From the NCBI GenBank assembly GCA_910586395.1, contig CAJUFX010000004.1, positions 61,898-125,897 of the forward strand: DNA of 64,000 nucleotides, given 5' to 3'. A program made the position numbers and the translations under genes. The notes beneath the pieces were generated by a model. That model had not been told where the DNA came from, did no database searches, and saw nothing but the letters and a program-made list of their open reading frames with translations. Below are positions 18,144-27,001 of this stretch, in pieces. The DNA comes from an uncultured Bacteroidales bacterium (GTDB lineage: Bacteria; Bacteroidota; Bacteroidia; Bacteroidales; P3). How positions within the stretch are numbered: position 1 is the stretch's first letter; the number at the start of each line of letters is the position of its first letter.

Positions 18144-18518
18144 TCACGCCCGTGCCGCCTGAACCGCATCCTCCGCCAACTGCCTTTTCAAAGCGTCCGC
18201 ATCCGGAAACCGGCGTTCCTCCCGCAATTTCCGTCGCAAATCCACATGCAGCAGTTTGCCGTACAGGTCTCCAGAAAAATCCAACAGGTGCGCCTCTACG
18301 GTGCAGATGGTTCCCGAAAACGTCGGACGGGAACCGATATTGAGCATCGCGCGGTACACACGTCCCTCATCCCCGATACGGACATCGGCGGCATATACGC
18401 CATTTTCAAGCCTCAAAGCCGCCGCATCCGCATCGATATTGGCCGTGGGGAAACCGAGCGTGCGTCCTATCCGCTCGCCCGCCACGACCTTGCCGCTAAA
18501 AGATTTATTCGTTTCCAC
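18144..18518 (-). CDS. Stand-alone riboflavin kinase domain
   Basis: A 124-residue protein that is just the flavokinase half of RibF. It contains GERIGRTLGFPTANI (the flavokinase nucleotide/Mg site), NGVYAADV, MLNIGSRPTF and VEAHLLDFSGDLYGK. Bacterial RibF is normally about 300 residues with an N-terminal FMN adenylyltransferase, which is absent here. The gene starts 32 nt after the SppA stop, so it is the second gene of that unit. It should convert riboflavin to FMN. FAD synthesis would then need another enzyme. It could instead be a second copy beside a full RibF elsewhere. Confidence 0.85.
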   Translation of the reverse strand: METNKSFSGKVVAGERIGRTLGFPTANIDADAAALRLENGVYAADVRIGDEGRVYRAMLNIGSRPTFSGTICTVEAHLLDFSGDLYGKLLHVDLRRKLREERRFPDADALKRQLAEDAVQAARA

Positions 18519-18550
18519 GCGCTTCCACCTAATTGATTCCGGCCATCGCT

Positions 18551-20329
18551 TTATTCCACCGTCAGACCGTAAGGCATACGGGCCATGACCACGCCGCGGG
18601 ACTGCCGGCGCGCCAGTTCGACCGCCCGGTAGAGCGCCGCGCCGTCTTGCCCCAACTCCTCGGCCAAAACCTGCGAAACCTTGAGGGCGCGTATTTCTGT
18701 CAGACTCTCCATCAGCAATTCGTACGAAGACTTCTGTTTCGGATAATCGGTCACTTTATACAGCTCCACGCCCGCCTTTTCGGCCGCATAGGCGATGGCG
18801 TCTTCCAAACCGCCCAATTCATCCACCAGCCCCACGCGCAAACCGTCCGTACCGGTCCAAACGCGTCCCTGACCGATGCTGTCAACCGCCGCCGGACTCA
18901 TGCCGCGGCCGGCGCCCACCTTGGCGATAAAGCCTGCGTAAACGTCTTCGATGTTACGTTGCTGCAAGGCCCGCTCGGCCGGTGTCATTTCGCGCGTAAA
19001 CGCAGGCGAACCGGCGTAAGGATGCGTCTTTACCTCATCCCAACTGATCCCCAGCCGGCGCGACGTCTTGGCAAAATTCGGAATCATGCCGAACACGCCT
19101 ATCGAACCCGTCAGTGTGGTCGGCTGCGCGAAAATACGGTCGGCCGCACACGAAATATAATAGCCGCCGGAAGCCGCATACGCGCCGTACGAAGCCACCA
19201 ACGGTTTCTTGGCCTTGGCCTTCAAAACCTCCTGATAAATGATGTCGCTCGTCAGCACCGAACCGCCGGGCGAATTGACGCGCAACACGATGGCTTTCAC
19301 GTTGTCGTCGTCCGCCGCCTCCTGCAACGCTTTCACGATGTTCTCGGTGCCGATTTCGGTCTCGCTGCCCTTGCCCATGCCGATCTCGCCGTTGGCGTAA
19401 ATCACGGCGATCCGGTCGGTCGTCTTCACGAGCGGTTCCGGTATGGCGTTGTAATCGGCCACCGAAACGAGTTTCAAATCCTTTTCTTTCTCCACGCCCA
19501 TCTTATCCATGAGCATGGCCGTAAAGTCTCCGGCCGGCGTCACCATATCGACGAGACCGTGGGCCAAAGCCTCCTCCGGGAACATGCCGTAAACCTCAGC
19601 CGCCGCTTTGTCCACCGCCGCGCGGCTCATGTGGCGGCCGGCCGCCACATCTTCGGCGATACGGTCCCACATCGAATGGGCCAGACGTTCGTATTGTTCG
19701 CGGTTGGCCGGGCTCATCTCTTTCTGAATATACGGTTCCACCGCGCTCTTGAACTTGCCGTGACGCAGAATCTGCATATCCACACCCACTTTATCGAGCA
19801 GACCCTTGAAAAACATCACTTTCATTTCCAAGCCACGGAAATCTACCGCCCCTTCCGGTTGCAACCCCAGCGTATCGGCCACCGTTGACAGCCAATACAT
19901 GTTCTGATCGTAGGCATCGGCATAAGCATAGATGAACTTGCCGCCCGCCTTGAAATCGGCCAGCGCGGCACGCATCTCTTCCGCATGCGCCGCCGAAATC
20001 GAGGCCGTCAATCCCGGCCGCAACACGATACCCTTAATCTGGTCGTCCGTCTTGGCGCGACGGATCGCTTTCAACAGCATATTCAAGTCGGCCGGCTTGC
20101 CCATATTGTTGAAACTCATGTAAGACATCGGATTGTTGCTCGTGCGTTCCACAACCGGCGCCGTCAGTTCCACATTCAATATGGCCGGTTCCTTCAAAGG
20201 CGGTTGCGCCTCCTCTCCGAAAGAAGCCAACATGCCGCCCAATACGGCCAGCACGATAACCGTCCACAACAACGCGAACAGCAGAAATCCCACCATGGAT
20301 CCGAACACGATTTTGAGAAAACTTTTCAT
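18551..20329 (-). CDS. sppA: Signal peptide peptidase SppA, 67-kDa type
   Basis: A 592-residue protein with one N-terminal membrane helix (about 8-33) and two tandem ClpP-like S49 domains, as in long-form SppA. The C-terminal domain carries the nucleophile region VASYGAYAASGGYYISCAAD followed by TLTGSIGVFG. The N-terminal domain provides the lysine side. It degrades cleaved signal peptides in the inner membrane, which is in keeping with the very large exported proteins encoded nearby. It is followed by the riboflavin kinase gene. Confidence 0.9.
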   Translation of the reverse strand: MKSFLKIVFGSMVGFLLFALLWTVIVLAVLGGMLASFGEEAQPPLKEPAILNVELTAPVVERTSNNPMSYMSFNNMGKPADLNMLLKAIRRAKTDDQIKGIVLRPGLTASISAAHAEEMRAALADFKAGGKFIYAYADAYDQNMYWLSTVADTLGLQPEGAVDFRGLEMKVMFFKGLLDKVGVDMQILRHGKFKSAVEPYIQKEMSPANREQYERLAHSMWDRIAEDVAAGRHMSRAAVDKAAAEVYGMFPEEALAHGLVDMVTPAGDFTAMLMDKMGVEKEKDLKLVSVADYNAIPEPLVKTTDRIAVIYANGEIGMGKGSETEIGTENIVKALQEAADDDNVKAIVLRVNSPGGSVLTSDIIYQEVLKAKAKKPLVASYGAYAASGGYYISCAADRIFAQPTTLTGSIGVFGMIPNFAKTSRRLGISWDEVKTHPYAGSPAFTREMTPAERALQQRNIEDVYAGFIAKVGAGRGMSPAAVDSIGQGRVWTGTDGLRVGLVDELGGLEDAIAYAAEKAGVELYKVTDYPKQKSSYELLMESLTEIRALKVSQVLAEELGQDGAALYRAVELARRQSRGVVMARMPYGLTVE

Positions 20330-20356
20330 AATATATGCTTTTAACTTTTAGACCTA

Positions 20357-20364
20357 CAAATGTA
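20357..20364 (-). promoter_or_regulatory. -7 box of the sppA promoter
   Basis: On the minus strand TACATTTG matches TAnnTTTG, 27 bp before the SppA start codon. No clean -33 TTTG is seen. Confidence 0.45.
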
Positions 20365-20429
20365 GTGAAAAATTACATACCGATGTTTTTGTCAATCCGA
20401 CGACCGTACGCTACCGGCGTATCCAAGCC

Positions 20430-20465
20430 AAAAAGGCCGCCCCGCGGACAGGACGGCCTTTTTTT
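20430..20465 (-). terminator. Terminator of the 1414-residue T9SS gene
   Basis: Stem AAAAAGGCCG / CGGCCTTTTT with a 14-nt loop; A and T runs on both sides allow use in either direction. It lies 25 bp past the stop of the leftward gene. Confidence 0.8.
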
Positions 20466-20490
20466 ACCGAAACAAGCGGTCTCCGGAACG

Positions 20491-23400
20491 CTAACGCGCG
20501 ATGATGAGTTTGACCGCAAACCGGCGGCCGTCATCCAACCGTATCGCCAGGTGATAGACGCCTTGCGGATAATTCGCCATATTCAATTCCGCAAGGCCCG
20601 GCGTCAGCGTATAGGTACGCAGTTTGCGGCCGTCGGCCGCATAGACGTCCGCTACGCCGTTGCCTACGGCCTTCAGTTTGAACAGGCCGTCGGACGACGG
20701 ATTCGGATACAACGCCATGCCGGCCTCTTCCAGCGTCTCGTTGGCGAGTTCACTCCTGAATCCGATCGTAACGGTATCCGAGAAGTGATTGTTATAAACC
20801 GCGCAGACACCGGCCTTATGCTCGGCATTCATCGTCATCGTAGGCAATGTATCGATTTGATACAGTGTATTCTTTATGTGGCGGCCGTCCAGGAAAATCT
20901 GGAAATAGTCGGCCGTCGAACCGCTCGGCATACGGTAAGTGAAAACAAAGTTACGCCCTACGTTGTTCACGGCCAAATCGATCGGATTCACGATCTGACG
21001 TCCCATGATGACATTCCGTGTAATCATTTCGGAGGTGCCGTTCTCATAGACGGCCTTCAGCCCCAACGTGCGGGGACCGTCCGGCAAATTCTCGAACGTA
21101 TAGGTGGACGTCGTGGCCGGCACTGCGGCGACTTTCGCGCCATCCACATAAACCTCGAATTCCTTGGCACGCGCTATCGTCGCGCCGTGGTTCAACGTAT
21201 AGGAAAGATCGTCGATCTTGAAAACGCTGGCATCGTCCGAAACGCAATGGATGGCGAAATAGCGCGCATTGTCGGGCAACTCGAACGTATATTCCTTCCA
21301 CTGCTTTTCAGTCTCGATATAGGCACCGTCTCCCAACGCGATGAAGTTGGAAAAATTATCATCGGTCGAGGAATAGAGTACGACAAAACGTTCCGGTGCC
21401 GCCCCGCTGATTTGAGGACCGCAGGCCCAGAACTTCAACGTGCCGCCGCCGTCCACCTTATGGGCGATCCAGTCGTCGTTGCGGATCGTGAAGAACGAAC
21501 ACAGCATCTTGGAACCGGAATGGGTGCCGAGATAAATGTCATCGACCAACGACGGCGTGGCGGCCGACGGATTGAAAACGATATAGGCCTGATCTTCGTA
21601 CATGTTTTCCCAAGTCACGCCGCCGAAAGAACCTTTCGATTTCAAACCGCCCAACTTATAGTCGCCTATGCCCGCTATCGCGAAGTCGGTATAAGACTCG
21701 AAACCGTCTTTGAAATGACGGTCGGCCGCCACATTCCAATCCAATTTGACGGAATTGAAGCCCTGCATCTCCAACGACGTGATTTCGGGTTTGGCCAGCG
21801 TATAGACGAAACCGTCCAGATTGCGGTCGCCGGAAGCGGACACCTCGACCGATTCCTTGATCAGACGGTCGTAATAATCGGCCGTGGCGAACAGATTGTA
21901 AACGCCGGCTAAAACACCGGAGAACGCCACGCGGCCGTCCGCCCCGCCCGTTACCGTAAAGGACGTGTCGCCGGAAGCGGACACCAGCGTAATCCGGGCA
22001 TTCGCGACCGGCTGCGTGCCGGACAGACAGACATAAACCGGCGCATAGCCGCTGCCGACATAACCGAGCGGCAATTCCACCGCCGAGCGGCGGTCGGCCG
22101 TATTATGCTTATTGTAAGCGACGGCCCGCAACAGGAACGTGCCCTGTTTCGGGAACACGAGATCGCAAGTCGCTTCGGCGCCGGCCGTCAAACCGGTCTT
22201 GACGGTATCCAAAGCCTCATAGACCTTTCCGTCCGTCGAATAGGCGAACGCGATACCGTCTATGGTTTCCGCTTCCAGGCCGTTGATACCGGCCAGCGGC
22301 AGACCGTCGGCGTCAGTATCCGGATTCCGCCAGCTCAAACTTACCTTGACGGCCTCTCCGTCCTTACCCGTCAATACGAGATTCTGCAAGGCGGCCGGCC
22401 ATCTGTGGAATTCGCGGTCGGCCAACGTGACCCGGACAGTCGTATCCCGACGGACATGCGCCGTCAGTTCCAACGTATCGTACCAGAACTCGGCCACACG
22501 AACCGCATAACGGCCGCAGTACATCTGCGAAACGACGGCCGTACCGGCCGCATCGGTCGCCTCGGTGTAATCCGGCAATTCGACGGGCGCGCTGAACAGG
22601 GGCTCCAATACGACAACGGCGTCTTTCACGGCCACGCCACGGGCATTTTGAGCTTCCACGCGGAAGTCGGCCTTCGGCCCCGCATAGCCGGCCGCCAACG
22701 TCGCCGTATGGGGCGAACGGCCGGAAGCGTTATAGGCATAGGCCCGGACATACCAGAAACCGCCATACGGCACGGTAATCACATGCGTGCCCGCCGCCGC
22801 GACGGCCGCCGGCTTCATCGTATCGGCATATACCACATCCCGTCCCAATTCGTCACGGAAACCGCGGTAAGGCGCGTATTCGAACACGATGCCGTCAAGG
22901 CTTTCCAATACGTCGCCACTCAGCGTCTTGGACGGATGCGTGAATTTCAAACCGACTTTGCCGGCGTCAAGATCGGAAGCCGCCTCATCCACGGTCAAAT
23001 CCGTCGGCATAGCCGGTACGCTGACGCGCTTATAGTCCACGCTCAGATCTTCGATGTAATAGCTGTCGTCCGCCAAAGCCCGGAACTCGATTTCCAACTG
23101 ACGGTTTTCGGTCGGCACAAACGTATAGGTGTGTTTCGTAATATCCTTGTTCGGGTAAATCCAAGGTTTACGGCCGTCCGCGTCCGGCGTTTCGGAAACA
23201 TAGGGACTTGGCACGACGACCGTCGTATCCTTGCCGTTGATGGACAATTGCAACGGCTTCTTCAACTCATGCTGCCAACGGTTCCCGTAAACATATTTGC
23301 CATGGCCGCAAACGTAGAACGACAACTCGTATTCGACGCCGGCATAGACGTTGAGGCCCGCGCCGATTTGCAGACGGGAAACGGAGTCGTTGTGGATGGC

Positions 23401-24735
23401 GTAAGCATATTTGCCCGTCCTGACCACGGTATCCACCGCACCGTAACTGTTGAAATTTTCCTGCCGTCTCCAACCTTTTCCGAAAACGCTGACCGCGCCC
23501 AATTCGTCGTCCCCCTCGAAACTCGTGGCATAAGGTACCGCGGCATCGTAGAAAGAGCAATAAATGCCCGTTTCCGTACTGAAAATGCCGTAAGCGGTCT
23601 TGACACGCAACGCATAATAATTAATGCCCGTTTCAGCCCCTATTTCGACGGCCTCGCTGCTACCGGGACGCAGATTCTTCATCGTCTTGACCAACTCCCA
23701 ACGATCGTCACGTTCGGCGCCGGTGCCACGCCAAAGTTCCACCTCCACCTTTTCCGACAATACATCGCCGAACACATTGGCGGTCGGCACGTCGAAATAA
23801 AGCGTCGCATCCGTGACGGAATTCTTATAGACCCGCAGGTCGGACACCGGCATGGCGGCCGCATAACGGTTGTTTTCCCCGTAATCGATATGGCACAGAC
23901 CCACAAGCGGTTCTATATCATCCATGACTTTCACCACTTCCTTCGTTTTCAGATTGACACGGAACAAATGATAACCGCGAAAATAATTCATGACGTAAAG
24001 CACATCCGGGTCGGAAGCGAACGTTGCGGAACAGCTGAAACGCCCCGACTGCAAAACGTCGGACGGGATATTCATGACGCGCTCGGCATTCAGCGTTTCC
24101 ATATTGACCCTGAAAACACCGCCGTCATCGTAAATCGTATAGATTTCGCCGCGGCTGTTGGCCGCCACGGTACGGAACTTTTCGCCGGGCTGCATGCCGT
24201 CTATCGTTAAGATGCTGCCGTCCGCCCGCAAATCCCAAAGCGTATCGCCGTAGAGCGTCAGACGTCTGAGGTAAGAAGACCGCGTGCCGGTCGGATACAG
24301 CACATAGATACTCTCCGTAACCGGATCGTACGTCATGTCGAACGACGCGCTGGCCGGATTGCTGACGGCCGACGACCCGACATAACGCGTGGTCTGGCTG
24401 TTGGGGTCATAAATGATGAAATTGGCTTTTTCGCCCAGAACGTCCGTGGCGATGGCGTACCATTCGCCCTTGATCCAGGCGCCGCCGATGACCTCACCGT
24501 AAGTCGAATAGTAATCTCTGAACGGAGAAGCCAGCAAATTGGGATACGGCTTCTCGGCCGCGAGATCCACCGTATATAGATTGAATTTCTTAAGATAATC
24601 CTCACTGTAACCCGTATAACCCATGAGGACATCGCCTTTACCGACCGGTATCTGCGCCGTCGCCCGCGGCGTCGTTCCGCCAACGGATAGAAGCAGACCC
24701 ACGCCCAAACATAATTGTAAGAATTTCGTTTTCAT
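20491..24735 (-). CDS. Large T9SS-exported surface protein
   Basis: A 1414-residue protein with a signal peptide (MKTKFLQLCLGVGLLLSVGG). The first 300 residues look like a beta-propeller/SMP-30-like region (GEIYTIYDDGGVFRV, SATFASDPDVLYVMNYF). Next come a carbohydrate-binding/MAM-like sandwich, fibronectin type III repeats (LTVDEAASDLDAGKVGLKF; KVSLSWRNPDTDADGLPLAG), carboxypeptidase-regulatory-like strands (VANARITLVSASGDTSF) and a second MAM-like domain near 1070-1200. The C-terminus, with ALYPNPSSDGLFKL and NYPQGVYHLAIRLDDGR, is a textbook T9SS type-A sorting domain. It is divergent from the TPR/HTH regulator at 25135. The ligand is unknown. Confidence 0.8.
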   Translation of the reverse strand: MKTKFLQLCLGVGLLLSVGGTTPRATAQIPVGKGDVLMGYTGYSEDYLKKFNLYTVDLAAEKPYPNLLASPFRDYYSTYGEVIGGAWIKGEWYAIATDVLGEKANFIIYDPNSQTTRYVGSSAVSNPASASFDMTYDPVTESIYVLYPTGTRSSYLRRLTLYGDTLWDLRADGSILTIDGMQPGEKFRTVAANSRGEIYTIYDDGGVFRVNMETLNAERVMNIPSDVLQSGRFSCSATFASDPDVLYVMNYFRGYHLFRVNLKTKEVVKVMDDIEPLVGLCHIDYGENNRYAAAMPVSDLRVYKNSVTDATLYFDVPTANVFGDVLSEKVEVELWRGTGAERDDRWELVKTMKNLRPGSSEAVEIGAETGINYYALRVKTAYGIFSTETGIYCSFYDAAVPYATSFEGDDELGAVSVFGKGWRRQENFNSYGAVDTVVRTGKYAYAIHNDSVSRLQIGAGLNVYAGVEYELSFYVCGHGKYVYGNRWQHELKKPLQLSINGKDTTVVVPSPYVSETPDADGRKPWIYPNKDITKHTYTFVPTENRQLEIEFRALADDSYYIEDLSVDYKRVSVPAMPTDLTVDEAASDLDAGKVGLKFTHPSKTLSGDVLESLDGIVFEYAPYRGFRDELGRDVVYADTMKPAAVAAAGTHVITVPYGGFWYVRAYAYNASGRSPHTATLAAGYAGPKADFRVEAQNARGVAVKDAVVVLEPLFSAPVELPDYTEATDAAGTAVVSQMYCGRYAVRVAEFWYDTLELTAHVRRDTTVRVTLADREFHRWPAALQNLVLTGKDGEAVKVSLSWRNPDTDADGLPLAGINGLEAETIDGIAFAYSTDGKVYEALDTVKTGLTAGAEATCDLVFPKQGTFLLRAVAYNKHNTADRRSAVELPLGYVGSGYAPVYVCLSGTQPVANARITLVSASGDTSFTVTGGADGRVAFSGVLAGVYNLFATADYYDRLIKESVEVSASGDRNLDGFVYTLAKPEITSLEMQGFNSVKLDWNVAADRHFKDGFESYTDFAIAGIGDYKLGGLKSKGSFGGVTWENMYEDQAYIVFNPSAATPSLVDDIYLGTHSGSKMLCSFFTIRNDDWIAHKVDGGGTLKFWACGPQISGAAPERFVVLYSSTDDNFSNFIALGDGAYIETEKQWKEYTFELPDNARYFAIHCVSDDASVFKIDDLSYTLNHGATIARAKEFEVYVDGAKVAAVPATTSTYTFENLPDGPRTLGLKAVYENGTSEMITRNVIMGRQIVNPIDLAVNNVGRNFVFTYRMPSGSTADYFQIFLDGRHIKNTLYQIDTLPTMTMNAEHKAGVCAVYNNHFSDTVTIGFRSELANETLEEAGMALYPNPSSDGLFKLKAVGNGVADVYAADGRKLRTYTLTPGLAELNMANYPQGVYHLAIRLDDGRRFAVKLIIAR

Positions 24736-25098
24736 TGATGTTTTATTTTAAATTTCACTTGCCATATACGCGGTGCCCCGGCCATTGAAGCAACGCTTCA
24801 TGGCGCTCGGCTTGCCGTATATTTTATGTTTTATGTTGTTTCAATCATCATGCGCTTAATCTTCCCTCCGCAACGCATCGCCACGGCCATCATCCCCGTT
24901 CGCCCCTTATGCGTCCCGACCGCTCGGTTATACAAAGAAAGGTAAAGAAACGGCTTGACGGCCACGATACCGCTACTTCAAAAACTCAACTCCTGCGATT
25001 ATCGTACACGACAAAGCTACACGGCAAAACACAAAAAACTGTTTCATTATTATTTACAAAAGAAACAAACCACTTTTCCGGCAAAAAACAAGTAGTAT
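24736..25098. other. Intergenic region between divergent genes
   Basis: About 360 bp between the leftward T9SS gene and the rightward regulator promoter. It is AT-rich near both ends with a more GC-rich centre. I see no gene, terminator or repeat in it that I could defend, apart from the promoter listed next. Confidence 0.5.
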
Positions 25099-25130
25099 TT
25101 TGCATTTATGGAGCGCTTTGCTTAACTTTG
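25099..25130 (+). promoter_or_regulatory. Strong Bacteroidetes promoter match
   Basis: TTTG (25099-25102) and TAACTTTG (25123-25130) with 20 bp between them match the -33/-7 consensus closely. The annotated ATG is only 5 bp past the -7 box, so transcription would begin at or next to the start codon. Confidence 0.7.
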
Positions 25131-25134
25131 TTTT

Positions 25135-26862
25135 ATGATCGGTTCAGTTTGTCGTAGCATAGCGGCCTCACATATTCCAACCATATTGACAATATGGGTT
25201 TTATCTGTCTTTTTCGTCATTCCGGGACACGGGGCACCCATACCCGCCTCCATGACGGACAAGTATGAATCGGCCGTCAGGTGCCTTTACACCGATGAGG
25301 ATTCTGCTTCCCTGTATATCAACGAGGTATATGACTATGCCGTTTTGAACAAACTGCCCGTTCTGGAAGCGCGGATTCTGTTGCTGAAAGCCGAAATGTT
25401 GATTTACCAAGGCGACGTCGATGAGACACTGAGCATCTGTTCGACCGTCCGCAAAATCGCGCAAAACCGGGGAGACCGCGACTTGCTCGTATCCGGTCAG
25501 TTGCTGGAAGGCTATTGCTACACCGATCTGGACATGTTCGACAAAGCCTATTCGACGCTGTCCTCCGCGCTGAACATGGCGCAACAGACCCATGATACGA
25601 CGGCGCAAATCAAGGCCTACCTCTTTTTAGGCATACTGTACGACTTGCAGGCCGACACGGAACAGGCGGTCGGTCTTTTCAAGAAAGGCTTGGAACTGGC
25701 CGAACACAGCGCGAACGCCATATTGAAAATAAGGTTGCTGAACAGTCTCTCGATTACTTATGTGCGAGAGGGGAAATTGGAAGAAGCCCGAAGCAACCTG
25801 TCGAATTGCATCCGTTATGTGGAAGACAACCGTCTGACTTACGGTCTGGACCGTCTTTACATCAACATGGCGCTGGTAATGACCTCCATCGGACATTTGG
25901 ACAGCGCGCTGGCCTATGCACGCCATGCGCTGGACATAGCACAAAGCCGCGAGAACCGTTCAAGTATCGCCAAAGCCCTGATATACAACGGGCATATTCT
26001 TTTTCTGCAGGATAATATAGCGGAAGCCAAACTCATGTTCGGGCAAGCGGACAGTCTGGCCCTGGCCTTAGGTGCGAAAAACATGCACTGCCTCATCTTG
26101 GAATATTACGCCGAAATGGCGAAAGCGGAAGGTGCCTTTAAAGACGCCTATATATATTTGGAAGCCTTCAAGCAATGCGCCGATTCGCTTACCGAGAGAC
26201 GCAACGTCTTGAACATGCTGCGCCTGCAGATGGAAAACGAGGCGGCGCAAGCCGAAATGGAAACGCAATACAAACTGTACCGGCTCGCCCTCATCACGAT
26301 CATCATCGTCTTCGTCCTCGTCTTGGGCGCGATCTTTTTCGTTTACGAATACCGGCGGCACCGACGGCGCGAACAGGAAGCCCGACAGGACGCCCGGCGG
26401 GAACGGATGCGTCTGGTGTCGGAACTGGAACAGAGCGACAAGAAAATGGTGACCCAAAGCATCTACCGCCAGAAAAAGAACAAAGACCTGTCGGAAATCG
26501 CCGAAAACCTACGCCGCCAACGCGCGCAATTCAAACCGACGAACCAGCCGCTCATAGACAGCGTGATTTCCTCCTTGGACTCGTTCAGCGGTGAAGAACG
26601 ATGGGAAGATTTCGAAATATATTTCGAACGCGTACACACGGGCTTCATGAAGAACCTGCAGAAGAAATACCCGGATTTAAGCCTGACGGAGAAAAAACTC
26701 TGTGTCTATCTGCATCTCGGCATGACGACGAAAGAGATCGCGAACATCCAGCACGTTTCGTTCCGCGCCGTGGAACAGGCGCGTTACCGTCTCAGAAAGA
26801 AATTGGGACTGAAAAAAGAGGAAGACCTCGTCAACTTCCTGAACCGGTTTGACGCGGAATAA
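25135..26862 (+). CDS. Membrane-anchored TPR protein with C-terminal LuxR-type HTH (paralogue)
   Basis: A 575-residue protein with the same layout as the gene at 6790: N-terminal signal/anchor (hydrophobic 16-35), TPR repeats (about 70-340; YLFLGILYDLQADTEQAVGLF), a transmembrane helix near 383-405 followed by a basic stop-transfer (YEYRRHRRRE), a coiled coil and a C-terminal HTH (LTEKKLCVYLHLGMTTKEIA, about 515-575). It is divergent from the 1414-residue T9SS gene, which it may control (inference). The promoter is so close that the mRNA may be leaderless, or translation may begin at a later non-ATG codon. Confidence 0.8.
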   Translation: MIGSVCRSIAASHIPTILTIWVLSVFFVIPGHGAPIPASMTDKYESAVRCLYTDEDSASLYINEVYDYAVLNKLPVLEARILLLKAEMLIYQGDVDETLSICSTVRKIAQNRGDRDLLVSGQLLEGYCYTDLDMFDKAYSTLSSALNMAQQTHDTTAQIKAYLFLGILYDLQADTEQAVGLFKKGLELAEHSANAILKIRLLNSLSITYVREGKLEEARSNLSNCIRYVEDNRLTYGLDRLYINMALVMTSIGHLDSALAYARHALDIAQSRENRSSIAKALIYNGHILFLQDNIAEAKLMFGQADSLALALGAKNMHCLILEYYAEMAKAEGAFKDAYIYLEAFKQCADSLTERRNVLNMLRLQMENEAAQAEMETQYKLYRLALITIIIVFVLVLGAIFFVYEYRRHRRREQEARQDARRERMRLVSELEQSDKKMVTQSIYRQKKNKDLSEIAENLRRQRAQFKPTNQPLIDSVISSLDSFSGEERWEDFEIYFERVHTGFMKNLQKKYPDLSLTEKKLCVYLHLGMTTKEIANIQHVSFRAVEQARYRLRKKLGLKKEEDLVNFLNRFDAE

Positions 26863-26963
26863 AGGCCGACGACGCGCGGAAGGCCTGCATACCGCGCTAT
26901 CCCGTTGCGGTCACCCGAACGGATATCTTGCGTCATAATGGGGCATTATTCACGTTTTTTTGC

Positions 26964-26971
26964 TAACTTTA
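26964..26971 (+). promoter_or_regulatory. -7 box upstream of the pyrophosphatase
   Basis: TAACTTTA is a one-base variant of TAnnTTTG, preceded by a T tract, 30 bp before the start codon at 27002. Confidence 0.4.
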
Positions 26972-27001
26972 CGCTTTTCCGCATTAACACAACGTGCTAC
27001 C

